From: G963662905 sp963676725 | GTDB taxonomy: Bacteria > Bacteroidota > Bacteroidia > Bacteroidales > WRLA01 | Assembly (NCBI GenBank): GCA_963676725.1 | Contig: OY781463.1 | Coordinates: 3,410,001 to 3,474,000 of the forward strand | DNA: 64,000 nucleotides | Direction of reading: 5' to 3' | In this document: positions 34,437 to 43,941 of the stretch, in pieces | How the letters are laid out: each line of letters starts with the position of its first letter | How positions within the stretch are numbered: the stretch's first letter is position 1 | Program-made: the position numbers and the translations under genes | Notes under the pieces: model-generated | Database searches by the model: none | Told to the model about the DNA's origin: nothing | What the model saw: only the letters and a program-made list of their open reading frames with translations

Positions 34437-36104
34437 CTATATCATCCGTTTTGGTTCATCTAAGTTTCTCTCGATGCCAGTATTTAAGGCATTATTTTCA
34501 AGTTCTTTGGTAATTTCCTTTTTTGTTTTTAAGCCTAGTTCTTTTAATTTGATTGCTTGTAAAACCAAATTATCGTTTCCGGTGCTTAACTGTTTAAAGG
34601 CATCATCATATTTTACCTCTGCCTTTTTTAAATAATCGCCAATACCTTCCATATTAGTTACAAAGCCAACAAATTTATCATAAAGTTTGGCTCCCCTACT
34701 AGCAATTGCGATTGCGTTTTGATTTTGATACTCTCTCTTCCAAAGGTCAACAATCAATTTTAGTGAGGTTATCAAGTTGGTTGGATTCATTAATAGGATT
34801 CTTTTGTCGTAGGCGAAATTCCATAAATCGGGATCACCTTGCATGGCAGCAATATATGCTGGCTCGCTTGGGATAAACATCATTACAAAATCAAGTGCTT
34901 TGTCATAATCATCGTAGCCTTTGGTACTTAGGCTAATGATATGATTTTTGATTGCTGCCACATGGGAAGCAAGTTCTTTTTTCTGCTCATCCACATCAGA
35001 TGTTGCTAATAAACGAGTAAAGGCATTAAGCGACACTTTTGAGTCGATGATAACACTTCTGTTATCGGGATATTTTATCACTGCATCCGGACGCATTTTT
35101 TTACCTTCTGCATCCGATTTTAGTGGTTTTCCTTCTTCATCCAATAGCTGGTGTTCCATAAAATATTCTTCATCCTTCCGCAAGCCCGATTTCTCAAGAA
35201 TACTTTCCAAGATCATTTCACCCCATCGCCCTTGTGTCTTCGCTTCACCTTTCAAGGCTTTTGTTAAATCACTCGCCTCTTTACTAATAATTTTATTCAG
35301 CTCAGCCAATTCTTTTACCTTTTCGCCCAATGAAAAGCGTTCTTTTGCTTCTTTATTATACACCTCATCAATTTGTTTTTTGAAAGAGACTAAATTTTCA
35401 CCCAAGGGTTTTAACAGGGTTTCCATATTGGTCTTATTGGTCGTGGTAAATTTGTTGGTTTTCTCCTCTAAAATCTTATTGGCAATATTTTCAAATTCCC
35501 GGTTAAATTTCTTGCCCAATTCCTCCATCTCTTTTTCCTGCTTTCTTAGTTTATCTTCTAAGGCCGTATTATTCGCAATGAAGGTAGCCAATTCCTGATT
35601 GGTTTTATTAAACTCAATAGACTTATTTTCCAGCAATTCTTCCGCCTTGCATAGTTTAACCGAGGTGGTTTGTAATTCTTTATCAACTCCTGCTTTCGCC
35701 ACTTTAATCTCAGCGAATTCTTTTTCAATGCTCGTTTTGTTTTTTTGCTCAAGTTCAAGTGTTTCGTTAATTAGGCTCAAATTATCTTTCGCTAAAGCTT
35801 CGCTTTTTTGAGCGTTTTCCAAATTAGCTTTCATCTTAGCCAGATTTGCTGTAAAATCCCTAATCTCTTGCTCCTTATCTCCAATGGCTTGTCTGGCTTC
35901 TAATAAATCCTCTTCCGTACTGCTGCTTTTTTCTTTTTCAGCAGCCAGTTTTAATGCAAGATCATTTAAGTCCATTTTTAAAGTTTCATAATCATTTGCT
36001 GAAACTCCATTTTTCTCAAACTTTTGTTTTGCAAAAAACCATATGGCTATGCCTGCAAATAAAATCCCAATGATCAATCCAATGATTAAAAAAATAATTT
36101 CCAT
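34437..36104 (-). CDS. rmuC: DNA recombination protein RmuC
   Basis: 555 residues. N-terminal membrane helix (3-25), long coiled coil (about 40-235, rich in Glu/Lys/Leu), then the RmuC domain with QGRWGEMILESILEKSGL, MRPDAVIKYPDNRSVIIDSK (PD-(D/E)XK-like core Asp and Lys), FVMMFIPSEPAYIAAM and LMNPTNLITSLKLI. RmuC limits inversions at short repeats in E. coli and is a presumed nuclease. Encoded alone; the coiled coil is longer than the E. coli form but usual for Bacteroidota. Confidence 0.94.
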   Translation of the reverse strand: MEIIFLIIGLIIGILFAGIAIWFFAKQKFEKNGVSANDYETLKMDLNDLALKLAAEKEKSSSTEEDLLEARQAIGDKEQEIRDFTANLAKMKANLENAQKSEALAKDNLSLINETLELEQKNKTSIEKEFAEIKVAKAGVDKELQTTSVKLCKAEELLENKSIEFNKTNQELATFIANNTALEDKLRKQEKEMEELGKKFNREFENIANKILEEKTNKFTTTNKTNMETLLKPLGENLVSFKKQIDEVYNKEAKERFSLGEKVKELAELNKIISKEASDLTKALKGEAKTQGRWGEMILESILEKSGLRKDEEYFMEHQLLDEEGKPLKSDAEGKKMRPDAVIKYPDNRSVIIDSKVSLNAFTRLLATSDVDEQKKELASHVAAIKNHIISLSTKGYDDYDKALDFVMMFIPSEPAYIAAMQGDPDLWNFAYDKRILLMNPTNLITSLKLIVDLWKREYQNQNAIAIASRGAKLYDKFVGFVTNMEGIGDYLKKAEVKYDDAFKQLSTGNDNLVLQAIKLKELGLKTKKEITKELENNALNTGIERNLDEPKRMI

Positions 36105-36625
36105 GATTCGATTTTTTTGTCGTCAATATTCATTATCAGCTAATGTTCCGCACACCTTAAAGGCCGCAAATCATTAAAGATGTAAAAATCAAAAAAGCAG
36201 TATAGTAGTTTGTTAATTTATTGGTTTACAATTAATTAGACACCAAACAATAAACACATAAACATGCTATAGTACAAAGATATTAATAAGTTGTCAGAAT
36301 ATAGAAAACGTATTCACTCTAAGTTTGGCTAAACCAAATACTATTTTCCATTTTTTGTAGTATTGTATTTTTTGCAATTGAAAAAGGGCCTAGATAAGCA
36401 AGCCATCTAAACTCTATTCATCGTTCTAAAATACTGTATACAGTCAGCAAATATTTAAGATCGACGAGCATTTGCCTTTTGATAGTGTTCCTTGGACTTG
36501 TTTGATCCTTCATGAATAAATGCGTATAATGGCCCAAATAAAGGTTATCTATTACGTTCCCTCGACTTCCTTCAAAAAAAATTATCAAATAGCCAAATTG
36601 CCAATGGCAGCTCAAAAGCATCCAA
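36105..36625. other. Gene-poor region between rmuC and FISUMP gene
   Basis: About 520 A/T-rich bases. A minus-strand ORF (36418-36621) has no family features and I do not call it. No promoter or repeat is convincing. Confidence 0.4.
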
Positions 36626-37527
36626 TCAGTCTTTTATGCAACGGACACTAAAGCCGAAGGCCTTGTTGTAGTGGTATCGCCCCACCTGATCGTGGTCATA
36701 GTGCAGGCGAAGGAACCAGTCGCGCGAATCTCGATACTTTGTCGATGACCACCAGTAGCCATAAGCGCCAAGGTTATCGAACGAACCGCTACTGTATCGG
36801 TATCCACCTGGGAGAGCATTGAAGCCACTAGAGTCTGTTCCATTACCATCATTATGCCATCCATTAATAGATTTCATTTGCTTCCCTTGATCATCACCGC
36901 ACCATCCATCATCAATGGCTTCACTTTTGCTCATGCCAAGCGCAATTTCCAAAGTTCTCCAATCTTCATCGCTAGGCAATCTCCAACCACGGGGACAAGC
37001 CGCTCGTGCCGCTTCCCAAGTATAGAGCCTTCCATAAGCATCACCGTTGGCTGGGTCATTATTATAAGTCCATGAATTTTCTGTTACATAGTTGAGATTT
37101 TGTGTCATCCAAGTTTGACTCCCAATATCTGCAACAGCATATATTTTCCCGTCACGAGGATCAGTATATTTACGGTGGCTGCAGGCTTTTCCAATATTAA
37201 TAATGGTCGTTTTTGTTTTGGCATCAGCGCCATATGCATTAGCGACACTTAGTGTTACTGTTTGAGAATCATTTGTGCTGCGGAACGTATGTGTTGGATT
37301 TGGCTGAGCGCTTGTCCCCCCATCGCCAAAATCCCATTGCCAGCTTGTTGGTTTATTAGTAGATTGGTCAGTAAATGTGATAATCAAAGGTGCTGTTTCC
37401 TTAGCTATACTAGAATAAAAATCAGCAAAGGTGGAGACTCATTTGGGTCTTCTTTGCATCCCGAAAAAAAAATACATATAATGCTTACCAAGCCTATTAA
37501 GTCAAAAAGAATAGTTTTTGTTTTCAT
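36626..37527 (-). pseudogene. Frameshifted PKD + FISUMP-domain lipoprotein
   Basis: An ATG at 37527 opens MKTKTILFDLIGLVSIICIF with lipobox FFSGC and then KEDPNESPP, and stops soon after at a TAG. Shifting frame around 37431-37440 restores TFADFYSSIAKETAPL joined to IITFTDQSTNKPTSWQWDFG, a PKD domain. A FISUMP-type domain follows: IGSQTWMTQNLNY, ACPRGWRLPSDEDW, GYWWSST, FGFSVRCIKD. The whole would be about 300 residues, a surface lipoprotein of unknown role; FISUMP domains are common in Fibrobacter and Bacteroidota. One base is lost or gained near GAGTCTCCACC. It could be a recent mutation or a sequencing error; the domains are otherwise intact. Confidence 0.8.
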
Positions 37528-38235
37528 GAATGAGACTTTAAATTAATAAATTTCAATTCTTCTAAGTAACCACATAAAGGCTTCTAATTTACAAGAATAG
37601 ATCAATAAAGTCAAGCTTATTTTGAGTTATTGTACGAAGCAGCCGTTTTGGATGACGAACAGGCCATTTTGAGTGACGAACCAACAAAGTTTAGAATCGG
37701 TCTAGTTTATAAGACCCAAAAAGGAGTTCCACATTGCATAATCTTAACGAAACCATTCTCTGTGTTTTATATGTTAATATCTAGAATGCCTACTATATCA
37801 ATTGTATAATATTCCTCTTGATTTCCCTTCTGAGTCAAGCAATATACATATAGCAAAAACCTGCTTTAAGGCATAAAATATTTCCAAGCATTCCTGTCGA
37901 ATTTTGAATCTAAAGGAAATATCCCTTACTCAATTATTCTATTTCTTATCCACCCAAAACTCATTAAAATCATTGCATAAAGGAATGCTTTCTGGATAAT
38001 TCTCATGGATTTAGCACCCATTTTAAAGTGGCAAAAAAAATTCGTTTGTAAAATGATTTCAATCCAAAGGCATTAAAAAACAGCTAGCATGAGGGCTAAC
38101 ATCAATGGGGAATACACGGGAATAACAGAAGGTATAACCATAAAAGAACGGGCAATAAACAGCCTGATTATACACAAAAAAAAAGCGAACCTATTAGGCT
38201 CACTTTCAATTATTTAGGTAGTTATTTTTAAAGTG
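37528..38235. other. Gene-poor A/T-rich region next to tRNA-Val
   Basis: About 700 bases with no supported gene. It contains the 21-base repeat described at 37634 and a plus-strand open frame of about 65 codons without a start codon that reads through it (ending TAA near 37810). No terminator-like hairpin or transposon end was found. Confidence 0.45.
37634..37696. repeat. Imperfect 21-base tandem repeat, three copies
   Basis: Units start at 37634, 37655 and 37676, each beginning ACGAA. Units 1 and 2 agree at most positions (ACGAAGCAGCCGTTTTGGATG and ACGAACAGGCCATTTTGAGTG differ at a few), while unit 3 is diverged. The period equals seven codons, so it may be a remnant of a coding repeat. Confidence 0.4.
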
Positions 38236-38310
38236 TGGGGCGTACTGGAATCGAACCAGTGACCTCTTGCCTGTCAAGCAAGCGCTCTAAACCAACTGAG
38301 CTAACGTCCC
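38236..38310 (-). tRNA. tRNA-Val (anticodon GAC)
   Basis: 75 bases. On the minus strand the cloverleaf is clear: acceptor GGGACGT/ACGCCCC, D arm GCTCAGTTGGTTTAGAGC, anticodon stem CTTGC/GCAAG around TTGACAG (anticodon GAC, Val), T arm ACTGG-TTCGATT-CCAGT, discriminator A. CCA is not encoded. Acceptor pair 4-69 is A-C, a mismatch; one T for C at 69 would restore it. Confidence 0.9.
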
Positions 38311-38351
38311 TTTCCCGTTTCGGGGCTGCAAATATAAGAATTTATACTATT

Positions 38352-39284
38352 CTACAAGCCTTCTTGGATTTTTTTCGCTCTTGAAAATACTGGACTTTGA
38401 AACAATATCAAAAAAATTAAGAGCACTACACTCAGGGCTGCAGCGGGTAAAGCGGTGTCTGCAACGCCTGTTCCTAAAGCTGTTACGGCTGCAAATCCAT
38501 TGTTTTTTACAGCAAAAACCAAGATATAGCTCTTGTATTTTTCCTCCGGAATCTTTGTTTTTCTGATGAGCACATTCACTAGCCAGCTACCACCAAAAAC
38601 CACTACAGCAAGTATCAGCACAGGCACTATAAGGCGCTGAGGCTGTTGCAGAAACACCTCGCGGTTTAGACCAATAATTGTATATACAATCAGAAAGAAA
38701 CTCGCATCCACATAACGTCCTCGGAAAGTTTGAAGATGTTGCTGTATTTTGTTGCCGCGCAAGAGCCTTGAAAGAACCAGTGGCAAGGCTATTAGGGTGG
38801 CGAGGGTCATCAGGAGCGCTTTGTCCGGCCAGGCTTTTTCCATGCCCAGCAGCATCATCCCGATAGGAAAAATAAGAAACAGCAGCAAATAAGTCCCTGC
38901 TATACCAATAACCGGTTTTTCAATATTTCCTCCCGAATGAAGGATAAACGGAATAATAACAACACCGGGTGGAGCCAAAACGATAAACCAAAATCCTTTA
39001 ATAATATGTGGATCGTTTATAAAAATATAACTCAAACCCATGAGCAAAGCACCAAACACCACATAATTCATCAATAAGGTTATCAGTATGGGCCGGATAG
39101 TGCTTTTAAGGGGGAAAAACGCTTTAAACGTAAAAGCCGACAGCGATATGCTTAACATAAACGCCAATATATAAATAAGATAGCTCTTTAGAAATTCTGC
39201 AGCCTGATTAAATAAAAGGCCGAGTACGAAGGCAAGCACAAGGATAAGGTTCCTGTTTTGAAGTATTTTAAGTATCCGCAGCAT
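38352..39284 (-). CDS. BASS-like (bile acid:sodium symporter superfamily) transporter
   Basis: 310 residues from the ATG at 39284; a TTG seven codons earlier is in frame but less likely. About 9-10 membrane helices. The LAPPGVVIIPFILHSGGN turn and the AVKNNGFAAVTALGTGV segment near the C-terminus fit the two crossover regions of BASS/arsenite-type carriers, where conserved Asn and Pro bind sodium. Substrate unknown (organic anions in the family). It stands alone next to tRNA-Val on the same strand. Confidence 0.72.
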   Translation of the reverse strand: MLRILKILQNRNLILVLAFVLGLLFNQAAEFLKSYLIYILAFMLSISLSAFTFKAFFPLKSTIRPILITLLMNYVVFGALLMGLSYIFINDPHIIKGFWFIVLAPPGVVIIPFILHSGGNIEKPVIGIAGTYLLLFLIFPIGMMLLGMEKAWPDKALLMTLATLIALPLVLSRLLRGNKIQQHLQTFRGRYVDASFFLIVYTIIGLNREVFLQQPQRLIVPVLILAVVVFGGSWLVNVLIRKTKIPEEKYKSYILVFAVKNNGFAAVTALGTGVADTALPAAALSVVLLIFLILFQSPVFSRAKKIQEGL

Positions 39285-39350
39285 AATTCTTATTAAGTTT
39301 GCCAAAAGTACGGATAAGATGCTTTATCATCGATATCTTTTTAAACGAAT

Positions 39351-40574
39351 ATGCCAATGACAAAAATTCGCGCTGCATTGCCGGTGATGGCCGAAATGGA
39401 ATATTTACCTCAAAGTCTTGACAGTATTTTTACTGCTGCTGAGGGCATTGATTTCATTTTGTACGTTTGCGTCAATCAGCCTGAAAGTTATTGGACTGAA
39501 ACTGAAAAACTCCCTATTTGTAAAGATAATGAGCAATGTTTGGCGTATTTAAGGGGTATCGACGATAAACGTATCCGAATATTGGACTATAGTTCCCCTG
39601 GTAAAGGCTGGCAAGGAAAGAAGCATGGCGTTGGTCATGCCAGACGGGTCGCAATGGATGCTGCTGTTATTGGTGCGGATGCGGATGACCTTTTGGTGAG
39701 CCTTGATTCCGATACTGATATTCCTGCAGATTATTTCAAAGCATTGATTGACTCTTTTTACAAATTCCCCCAACTTGTTGGCATGGCTTTGCCTTATTAC
39801 CACCGACTTACTGGAAACGAGGCAGAAGACCGGGCGGTTTTACGCTATGAACTCTATATGCGTGCATACAGCCTGAACCTTTGGCGCATAAAAAGCCTGT
39901 ATCGGTTTACGGCATTAGGCTCTGCAATGGCTTGTCCGGTAAAATCCTACAGAAAAATTGGGGGTATTAGCCCAAAAATGAGTGGCGAAGATTTCTATTT
40001 CTTGCAAAAATTACGCAAATTGGGACCAATATTGGTGCATCAAGATGTTGGAGTTTTTCCTGCTTCACGCTTTAGCGATAGGGTGTTTTTTGGAACAGGA
40101 CCAGCCATGATCAAAGGGAATGCAGGAGATTGGACTTCGTACCCCTTCTACCCCGGTAAGTATTTTGATGAGATTTTGGATTTTTATAAATTTTTACCAA
40201 AATTATATCAGCAGGATTCTAAAGGACCGATACAAGAATTTCTAACAGAAGTAAATAAAGGGAAAAATCCCTGGCCCGAATTACGTGCCAACGTTTCCTC
40301 TCAGGCCGCCTTTGAAAAAGCGGTTCACATTCGTTTTGACGGTTTAAGGACATTGCAATATGTTCGTTCCCGATACCAATCCGAGGAGCAAAGCGATGAA
40401 ACCTCAGCACTTAAAAGTTTAATTAAAAATCATTTCCTGCAGATCGGCGAGGCGGTTCCGGAGATCTTCACGATAAACTATCTCGAAGAAGCTTCTATTC
40501 CGATTTTAAACGATTTGCGCAATTCATTTGTTAAAGAAGAAACTAAATTACAGAAAGCATGTCCAATAATTTAA
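39351..40574 (+). CDS. GT-A fold glycosyltransferase
   Basis: 407 residues. The order VSLDSDTDIPADYFKAL (D-x-D metal motif), MALPYYHR, and GGISPKMSGEDFYFLQKLRK (ED motif of the catalytic base, as in GT2) show a GT2-like nucleotide-sugar transferase. The first 60 residues (IRAALPVMAEMEYLPQSLDS) form the first strand and helix but lack the usual V-x-x-Y-N pattern. No membrane helices. The last codons overlap the miaA start by 16 bases, so the two are co-translated. Acceptor unknown. Confidence 0.8.
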   Translation: MPMTKIRAALPVMAEMEYLPQSLDSIFTAAEGIDFILYVCVNQPESYWTETEKLPICKDNEQCLAYLRGIDDKRIRILDYSSPGKGWQGKKHGVGHARRVAMDAAVIGADADDLLVSLDSDTDIPADYFKALIDSFYKFPQLVGMALPYYHRLTGNEAEDRAVLRYELYMRAYSLNLWRIKSLYRFTALGSAMACPVKSYRKIGGISPKMSGEDFYFLQKLRKLGPILVHQDVGVFPASRFSDRVFFGTGPAMIKGNAGDWTSYPFYPGKYFDEILDFYKFLPKLYQQDSKGPIQEFLTEVNKGKNPWPELRANVSSQAAFEKAVHIRFDGLRTLQYVRSRYQSEEQSDETSALKSLIKNHFLQIGEAVPEIFTINYLEEASIPILNDLRNSFVKEETKLQKACPII

Positions 40575-41491
40575 TCGTAATAACCGGCCCAACGGCCACA
40601 GGAAAAACCAGAACAGCAGCACTTTTAGCCAAAGACCTAGACGGCGAGATCATCAGCGCAGATTCGAGGCAGGTGTATATAGGGATGGATATTGGCACAG
40701 GAAAAGACCTAAAGGACTATATAGTAGACGGGCAAACAATCCCTGTTCATTTGATTGATATTGCCAAAGCGGGTGAAGAATTTAATGTATTTGAATATCA
40801 AAAACGCTTTTTGGAGGTCTATAAAGATATTATTTCCAGAGGAAAACAAGCAATTCTTGCCGGCGGAACCGGCTTGTATATTGAAGCCGTACTAAGTGGT
40901 TACCGTATGCTTGAAGTGCCAGAAAATCAAGAATTACGAGACCAACTATCTAAGCGATCGATGAAGGAGCTCCATCAAATACTCTTGGATTTACGCGAAC
41001 TGCATAATACCACAGACACCAAAGACAAGGACCGTTTAATACGCGCCATTGAGATTGAAAAATTCCAGCAGGAACATCAAAAAGAAATAAAAGACTGGCC
41101 GGAATTTTCGTATCAGATTTTTGGCATCAATCTCGAGCGAAGGCTCATTAGAGCACGCATCACTGAACGCTTAAAAGCCCGTCTTGAAGAAGGAATGATG
41201 GATGAAATTCACGAACTCTTGAAATCAGCAACGCCTGAACAATTGCATTTTTATGGCCTGGAATACCGCTATCTAACTGATTATGCTACCGGCAAAACTG
41301 ACTATGAAGAAATGTTCCGTTTGCTCAATACTGCCATCCATCAGTTTGCAAAACGACAGATGACATGGTTCCGCCGTATGCAGAAAAGGGGCTTCAACAT
41401 TAAGTGGATTGACGGAAATCAAAGTCCGGTGGAACGCGTTAAAACAATATTGGATTTATTGAAAACAGATAAAGCAGCAAAACCAGCTTAG
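40559..41491 (+). CDS. miaA: tRNA dimethylallyltransferase (MiaA)
   Basis: 310 residues. It adds a dimethylallyl group to A37 of tRNAs reading UNN codons. P-loop ITGPTATGKT (residues 6-15), then SADSRQVYIGMDIGTGKD, LAGGTGLYIEAVLSGY, GLEYRYLTDYATG and the C-terminal FAKRQMTWFRRM. Most MiaA have DSMQVY and GTAKP; the DSRQVY/GTGKD form is a variant group I have seen in Bacteroidota, which may be a second paralogue. Whether a classical MiaA also exists cannot be known here. Confidence 0.92.
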   Translation: MSNNLIVITGPTATGKTRTAALLAKDLDGEIISADSRQVYIGMDIGTGKDLKDYIVDGQTIPVHLIDIAKAGEEFNVFEYQKRFLEVYKDIISRGKQAILAGGTGLYIEAVLSGYRMLEVPENQELRDQLSKRSMKELHQILLDLRELHNTTDTKDKDRLIRAIEIEKFQQEHQKEIKDWPEFSYQIFGINLERRLIRARITERLKARLEEGMMDEIHELLKSATPEQLHFYGLEYRYLTDYATGKTDYEEMFRLLNTAIHQFAKRQMTWFRRMQKRGFNIKWIDGNQSPVERVKTILDLLKTDKAAKPA

Positions 41492-41528
41492 CTTTATTAT
41501 AAACCAACAAACAACTCAACATGAAAAT

Positions 41529-42326
41529 TTAAGGCTGCTCCTTTTTATGAATTCCTGAGGTGCAAAAAATTAAATTTTCTTTCATTTTTCGATCGAGCAT
41601 TTGGAAATTTTTCTTTACACCATCCTGGGCATAGCTTCTGGGATGGTATAAATGAAAAACAATCGCCTTATTTTTCATGGATTTTACGGATAAACCATTG
41701 CGCTTCAAGCGCCAATCAATATCATTATCTTCTCCAACACCGGGGTATTGATAATCCTCATCAAATCCATTGACATCGAGTACATCTTGTTTGGCAATAC
41801 CCCAATTTGCTCCCAATAAACCTCTTGTTGTTGTTGAAAGATGAAAATACGGGAAATAAAGCGCTTCCTTTTTCTTAGCACTTCCTGAAAAAAGTATTTT
41901 CCAAAACCGTAAATAGTCCAAAGATTCTGTTTGCAGAATTCGTCCCGTAATCTTTTCGTCCAACATTACCCGACGACCATTCAGTATGGTTTTGGGCTTG
42001 GCGTTTTTGATGTATTCTTTTACAAAATGTTTCTGTGGTACACAATCGCCATCGATAAAAACCAGATAGTCCGTTTTTGCCGCAAGCACGGCTTTATTCA
42101 GCATCATATTTTTACGAAAACCAATATCTTTTGGTTGATTAATATGCTGTATTTTAAAAGAATAATCAGTTGAATTTGCCTCCAAAAACTTATTCGTTTC
42201 TTCATTAAAATCATCTTCGCTCAGGATAACGCAAAAGTCCTTCACAGTCTGATGATTCAGTGCCTTTAAGATTATTTTCAGGCGATCTAATGCTTTATAG
42301 TAAGAAATAATTATTGTAATACTCAT
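41529..42326 (-). CDS. Glycosyltransferase family 2 (GT-A fold)
   Basis: 265 residues. ITIIISYYKALDRLKIILKA opens the fold, with VILSEDDFNEET, NQPKDIGFRKNMMLNKAVLA, YLVFIDGDCVPQK (metal-binding D-x-D), and a galactosyltransferase-like end GANWGIAKQDVLDVNGFDED with GVGEDNDIDWRLKRNG (E-D catalytic pair). Likely adds sugar to a surface polysaccharide. No helices in the membrane. Convergent with miaA, 37 bases apart, and no terminator visible. Confidence 0.88.
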   Translation of the reverse strand: MSITIIISYYKALDRLKIILKALNHQTVKDFCVILSEDDFNEETNKFLEANSTDYSFKIQHINQPKDIGFRKNMMLNKAVLAAKTDYLVFIDGDCVPQKHFVKEYIKNAKPKTILNGRRVMLDEKITGRILQTESLDYLRFWKILFSGSAKKKEALYFPYFHLSTTTRGLLGANWGIAKQDVLDVNGFDEDYQYPGVGEDNDIDWRLKRNGLSVKSMKNKAIVFHLYHPRSYAQDGVKKNFQMLDRKMKENLIFCTSGIHKKEQP

Positions 42327-42443
42327 ATTTACAAGATATTAAATCCGATTTTAACAGCAAATCCCGGATTTTTATCGAGGCCTAAAAATACTAAATTTCT
42401 TTGTTTGAACTATTGATGACGAATTAAAGGGGTTTTTGGGGCT

Positions 42444-43757
42444 CTATTGAATCTCCAGCAACATCCAATCATCATTTACCACACCATCAAGGATATTTTG
42501 CACACAGAGATTCCAGCTTATAAAACCAATAAATTTCCCATCTTTATCAACATGACTGGCATCCGGAGCCAATGGCATTCCTGTATCGGCATGATAGTTT
42601 TCATGAAGACTGCCACAGTTTTCATAATCCTGCAGCATCAAACTACCCAATGTAAATGCCAACCATTCCAATTCCTGGTCAAAGCCATAATTTTTTAGTC
42701 CAATGGAATAGATATAATTTGCGATTGGCCAAACAGGCCCCTGCCAATTCGAAAAAGGCACGATAATATTTTTATTATTATAATCCGGATCTTGCAAGGA
42801 CAAAGAACGCAATCCGAAAGCTGCTTTCATATGATCGGGGGAAATCAGGTATTTTTCAATCATTGCTTTACCATTTTCCTCAGAAGCAAGTTTTTGCATT
42901 AATGGCACAAAAGAAGAATAACTCACTCGCTTATAAAATGCACCGGTTTCACGATCGACATTATAATACATTTTATCGTCATCGCTCCAAAGGTATTTAT
43001 TGATTGCATCTTTAAGATTTTCTGCCTTTTCCAGAAGCATTTTTGCATCGGATTTATGACCGAGTTTTTCTGCAATCCTTGCTTGTGCTATCAATTCGCG
43101 CAATTGAAAAGTACTGGCATCACAGGCAAGAAATGAGCGATGATCTTCTTTCCAAAAATAATTCAAAGCCGGATTATTATCTGCTCCACTTTGCATCGCA
43201 TTATCCCAATAGTAGAGTCCATAAATCGTATCGAATTGGGTTTCATCGCGATAATCCAACACACGCATCAGGGTTTGATAATGCTCTTCGATCCATGAAA
43301 AATCATCCATTTTTTGAGCCGCCAGAAAAACACCCTGAGATAAAAATGGCTTCATCGAAAACTTCCCGAAAATTGGCCTGGGCCCTTTTGTTGTGGCACA
43401 TCCGGAAACATAGCCGACACTATCCACGCCTGCAAGCAAATTCAGCGCCCAGTATTTCATATATTCGGGCTGGTTCTGACTAATAAAATGATTGCCCATA
43501 AAAAATCCGTCCCAGTCCCACATTTGCTTATAAAAACCCGCCGGAATCAGATAGGGATATTTCAGGTATCCTTCGGGAGCTTGAATCACTTTTGGGCGCA
43601 AATTATCGTAAACCTCATCAATTTGCTGATAAATCAAAGCCAGCTTTTCCGGTTTGATGTCAGATTTTTCCATCATATTCTTAGTTGTTTGAGCAATTCC
43701 ATTCGCCCCCAACAAACAAAGTAGGGAGATGAAAAGCAGGGAAATATTTTTTCTCAT
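42444..43757 (-). CDS. Secreted GH63/GH37-like glycoside hydrolase
   Basis: 437 residues. Signal peptide 1-22 (ending GIAQ). (Alpha/alpha)6-barrel motifs: KQMWDWDGFFMGNH (substrate loop), GLYYWDNAMQSGADNNPAL with Asp193 as the probable general acid, GPVWPIANYIYSIGL, and SLHENYHADTG with Glu386 as the probable base. These fit alpha-glucosidase/mannosylglycerate hydrolase or trehalase clans. The protein is a single domain without the N-terminal beta-sandwich of larger GH63 members. Product and substrate are unknown; export places it in the periplasm. Confidence 0.85.
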   Translation of the reverse strand: MRKNISLLFISLLCLLGANGIAQTTKNMMEKSDIKPEKLALIYQQIDEVYDNLRPKVIQAPEGYLKYPYLIPAGFYKQMWDWDGFFMGNHFISQNQPEYMKYWALNLLAGVDSVGYVSGCATTKGPRPIFGKFSMKPFLSQGVFLAAQKMDDFSWIEEHYQTLMRVLDYRDETQFDTIYGLYYWDNAMQSGADNNPALNYFWKEDHRSFLACDASTFQLRELIAQARIAEKLGHKSDAKMLLEKAENLKDAINKYLWSDDDKMYYNVDRETGAFYKRVSYSSFVPLMQKLASEENGKAMIEKYLISPDHMKAAFGLRSLSLQDPDYNNKNIIVPFSNWQGPVWPIANYIYSIGLKNYGFDQELEWLAFTLGSLMLQDYENCGSLHENYHADTGMPLAPDASHVDKDGKFIGFISWNLCVQNILDGVVNDDWMLLEIQ

Positions 43758-43941
43758 AAGATCAATGTTAAGCCAATATTTTAGTATGCCTTGATGTGGC
43801 TAATCTACAAAATTTCCTGTGAATTATAAAAATATTGCCTGTTTCTAAGCCCCCCCAGCTAAAGAAGGAAAGACCGGACAACCTGGACAAACATCATTGC
43901 ACTTAAATACTTATCTTCGTGGCCTCTAAGCGTCTACTACT

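Noticed and set aside
36418..36621. Minus-strand ORF of 67 codons, considered as a transposase or sugar-transferase remnant
   Set aside because: A short resemblance in its C-terminal hydrophobic stretch is not enough; no catalytic motif or flanking repeat supports it.
36105..38310. Gene-poor segment next to the tRNA-Val 3' end as an integrated element
   Set aside because: I found no second copy of the tRNA 3' end, no integrase and no direct repeat, so an att site is not supported.
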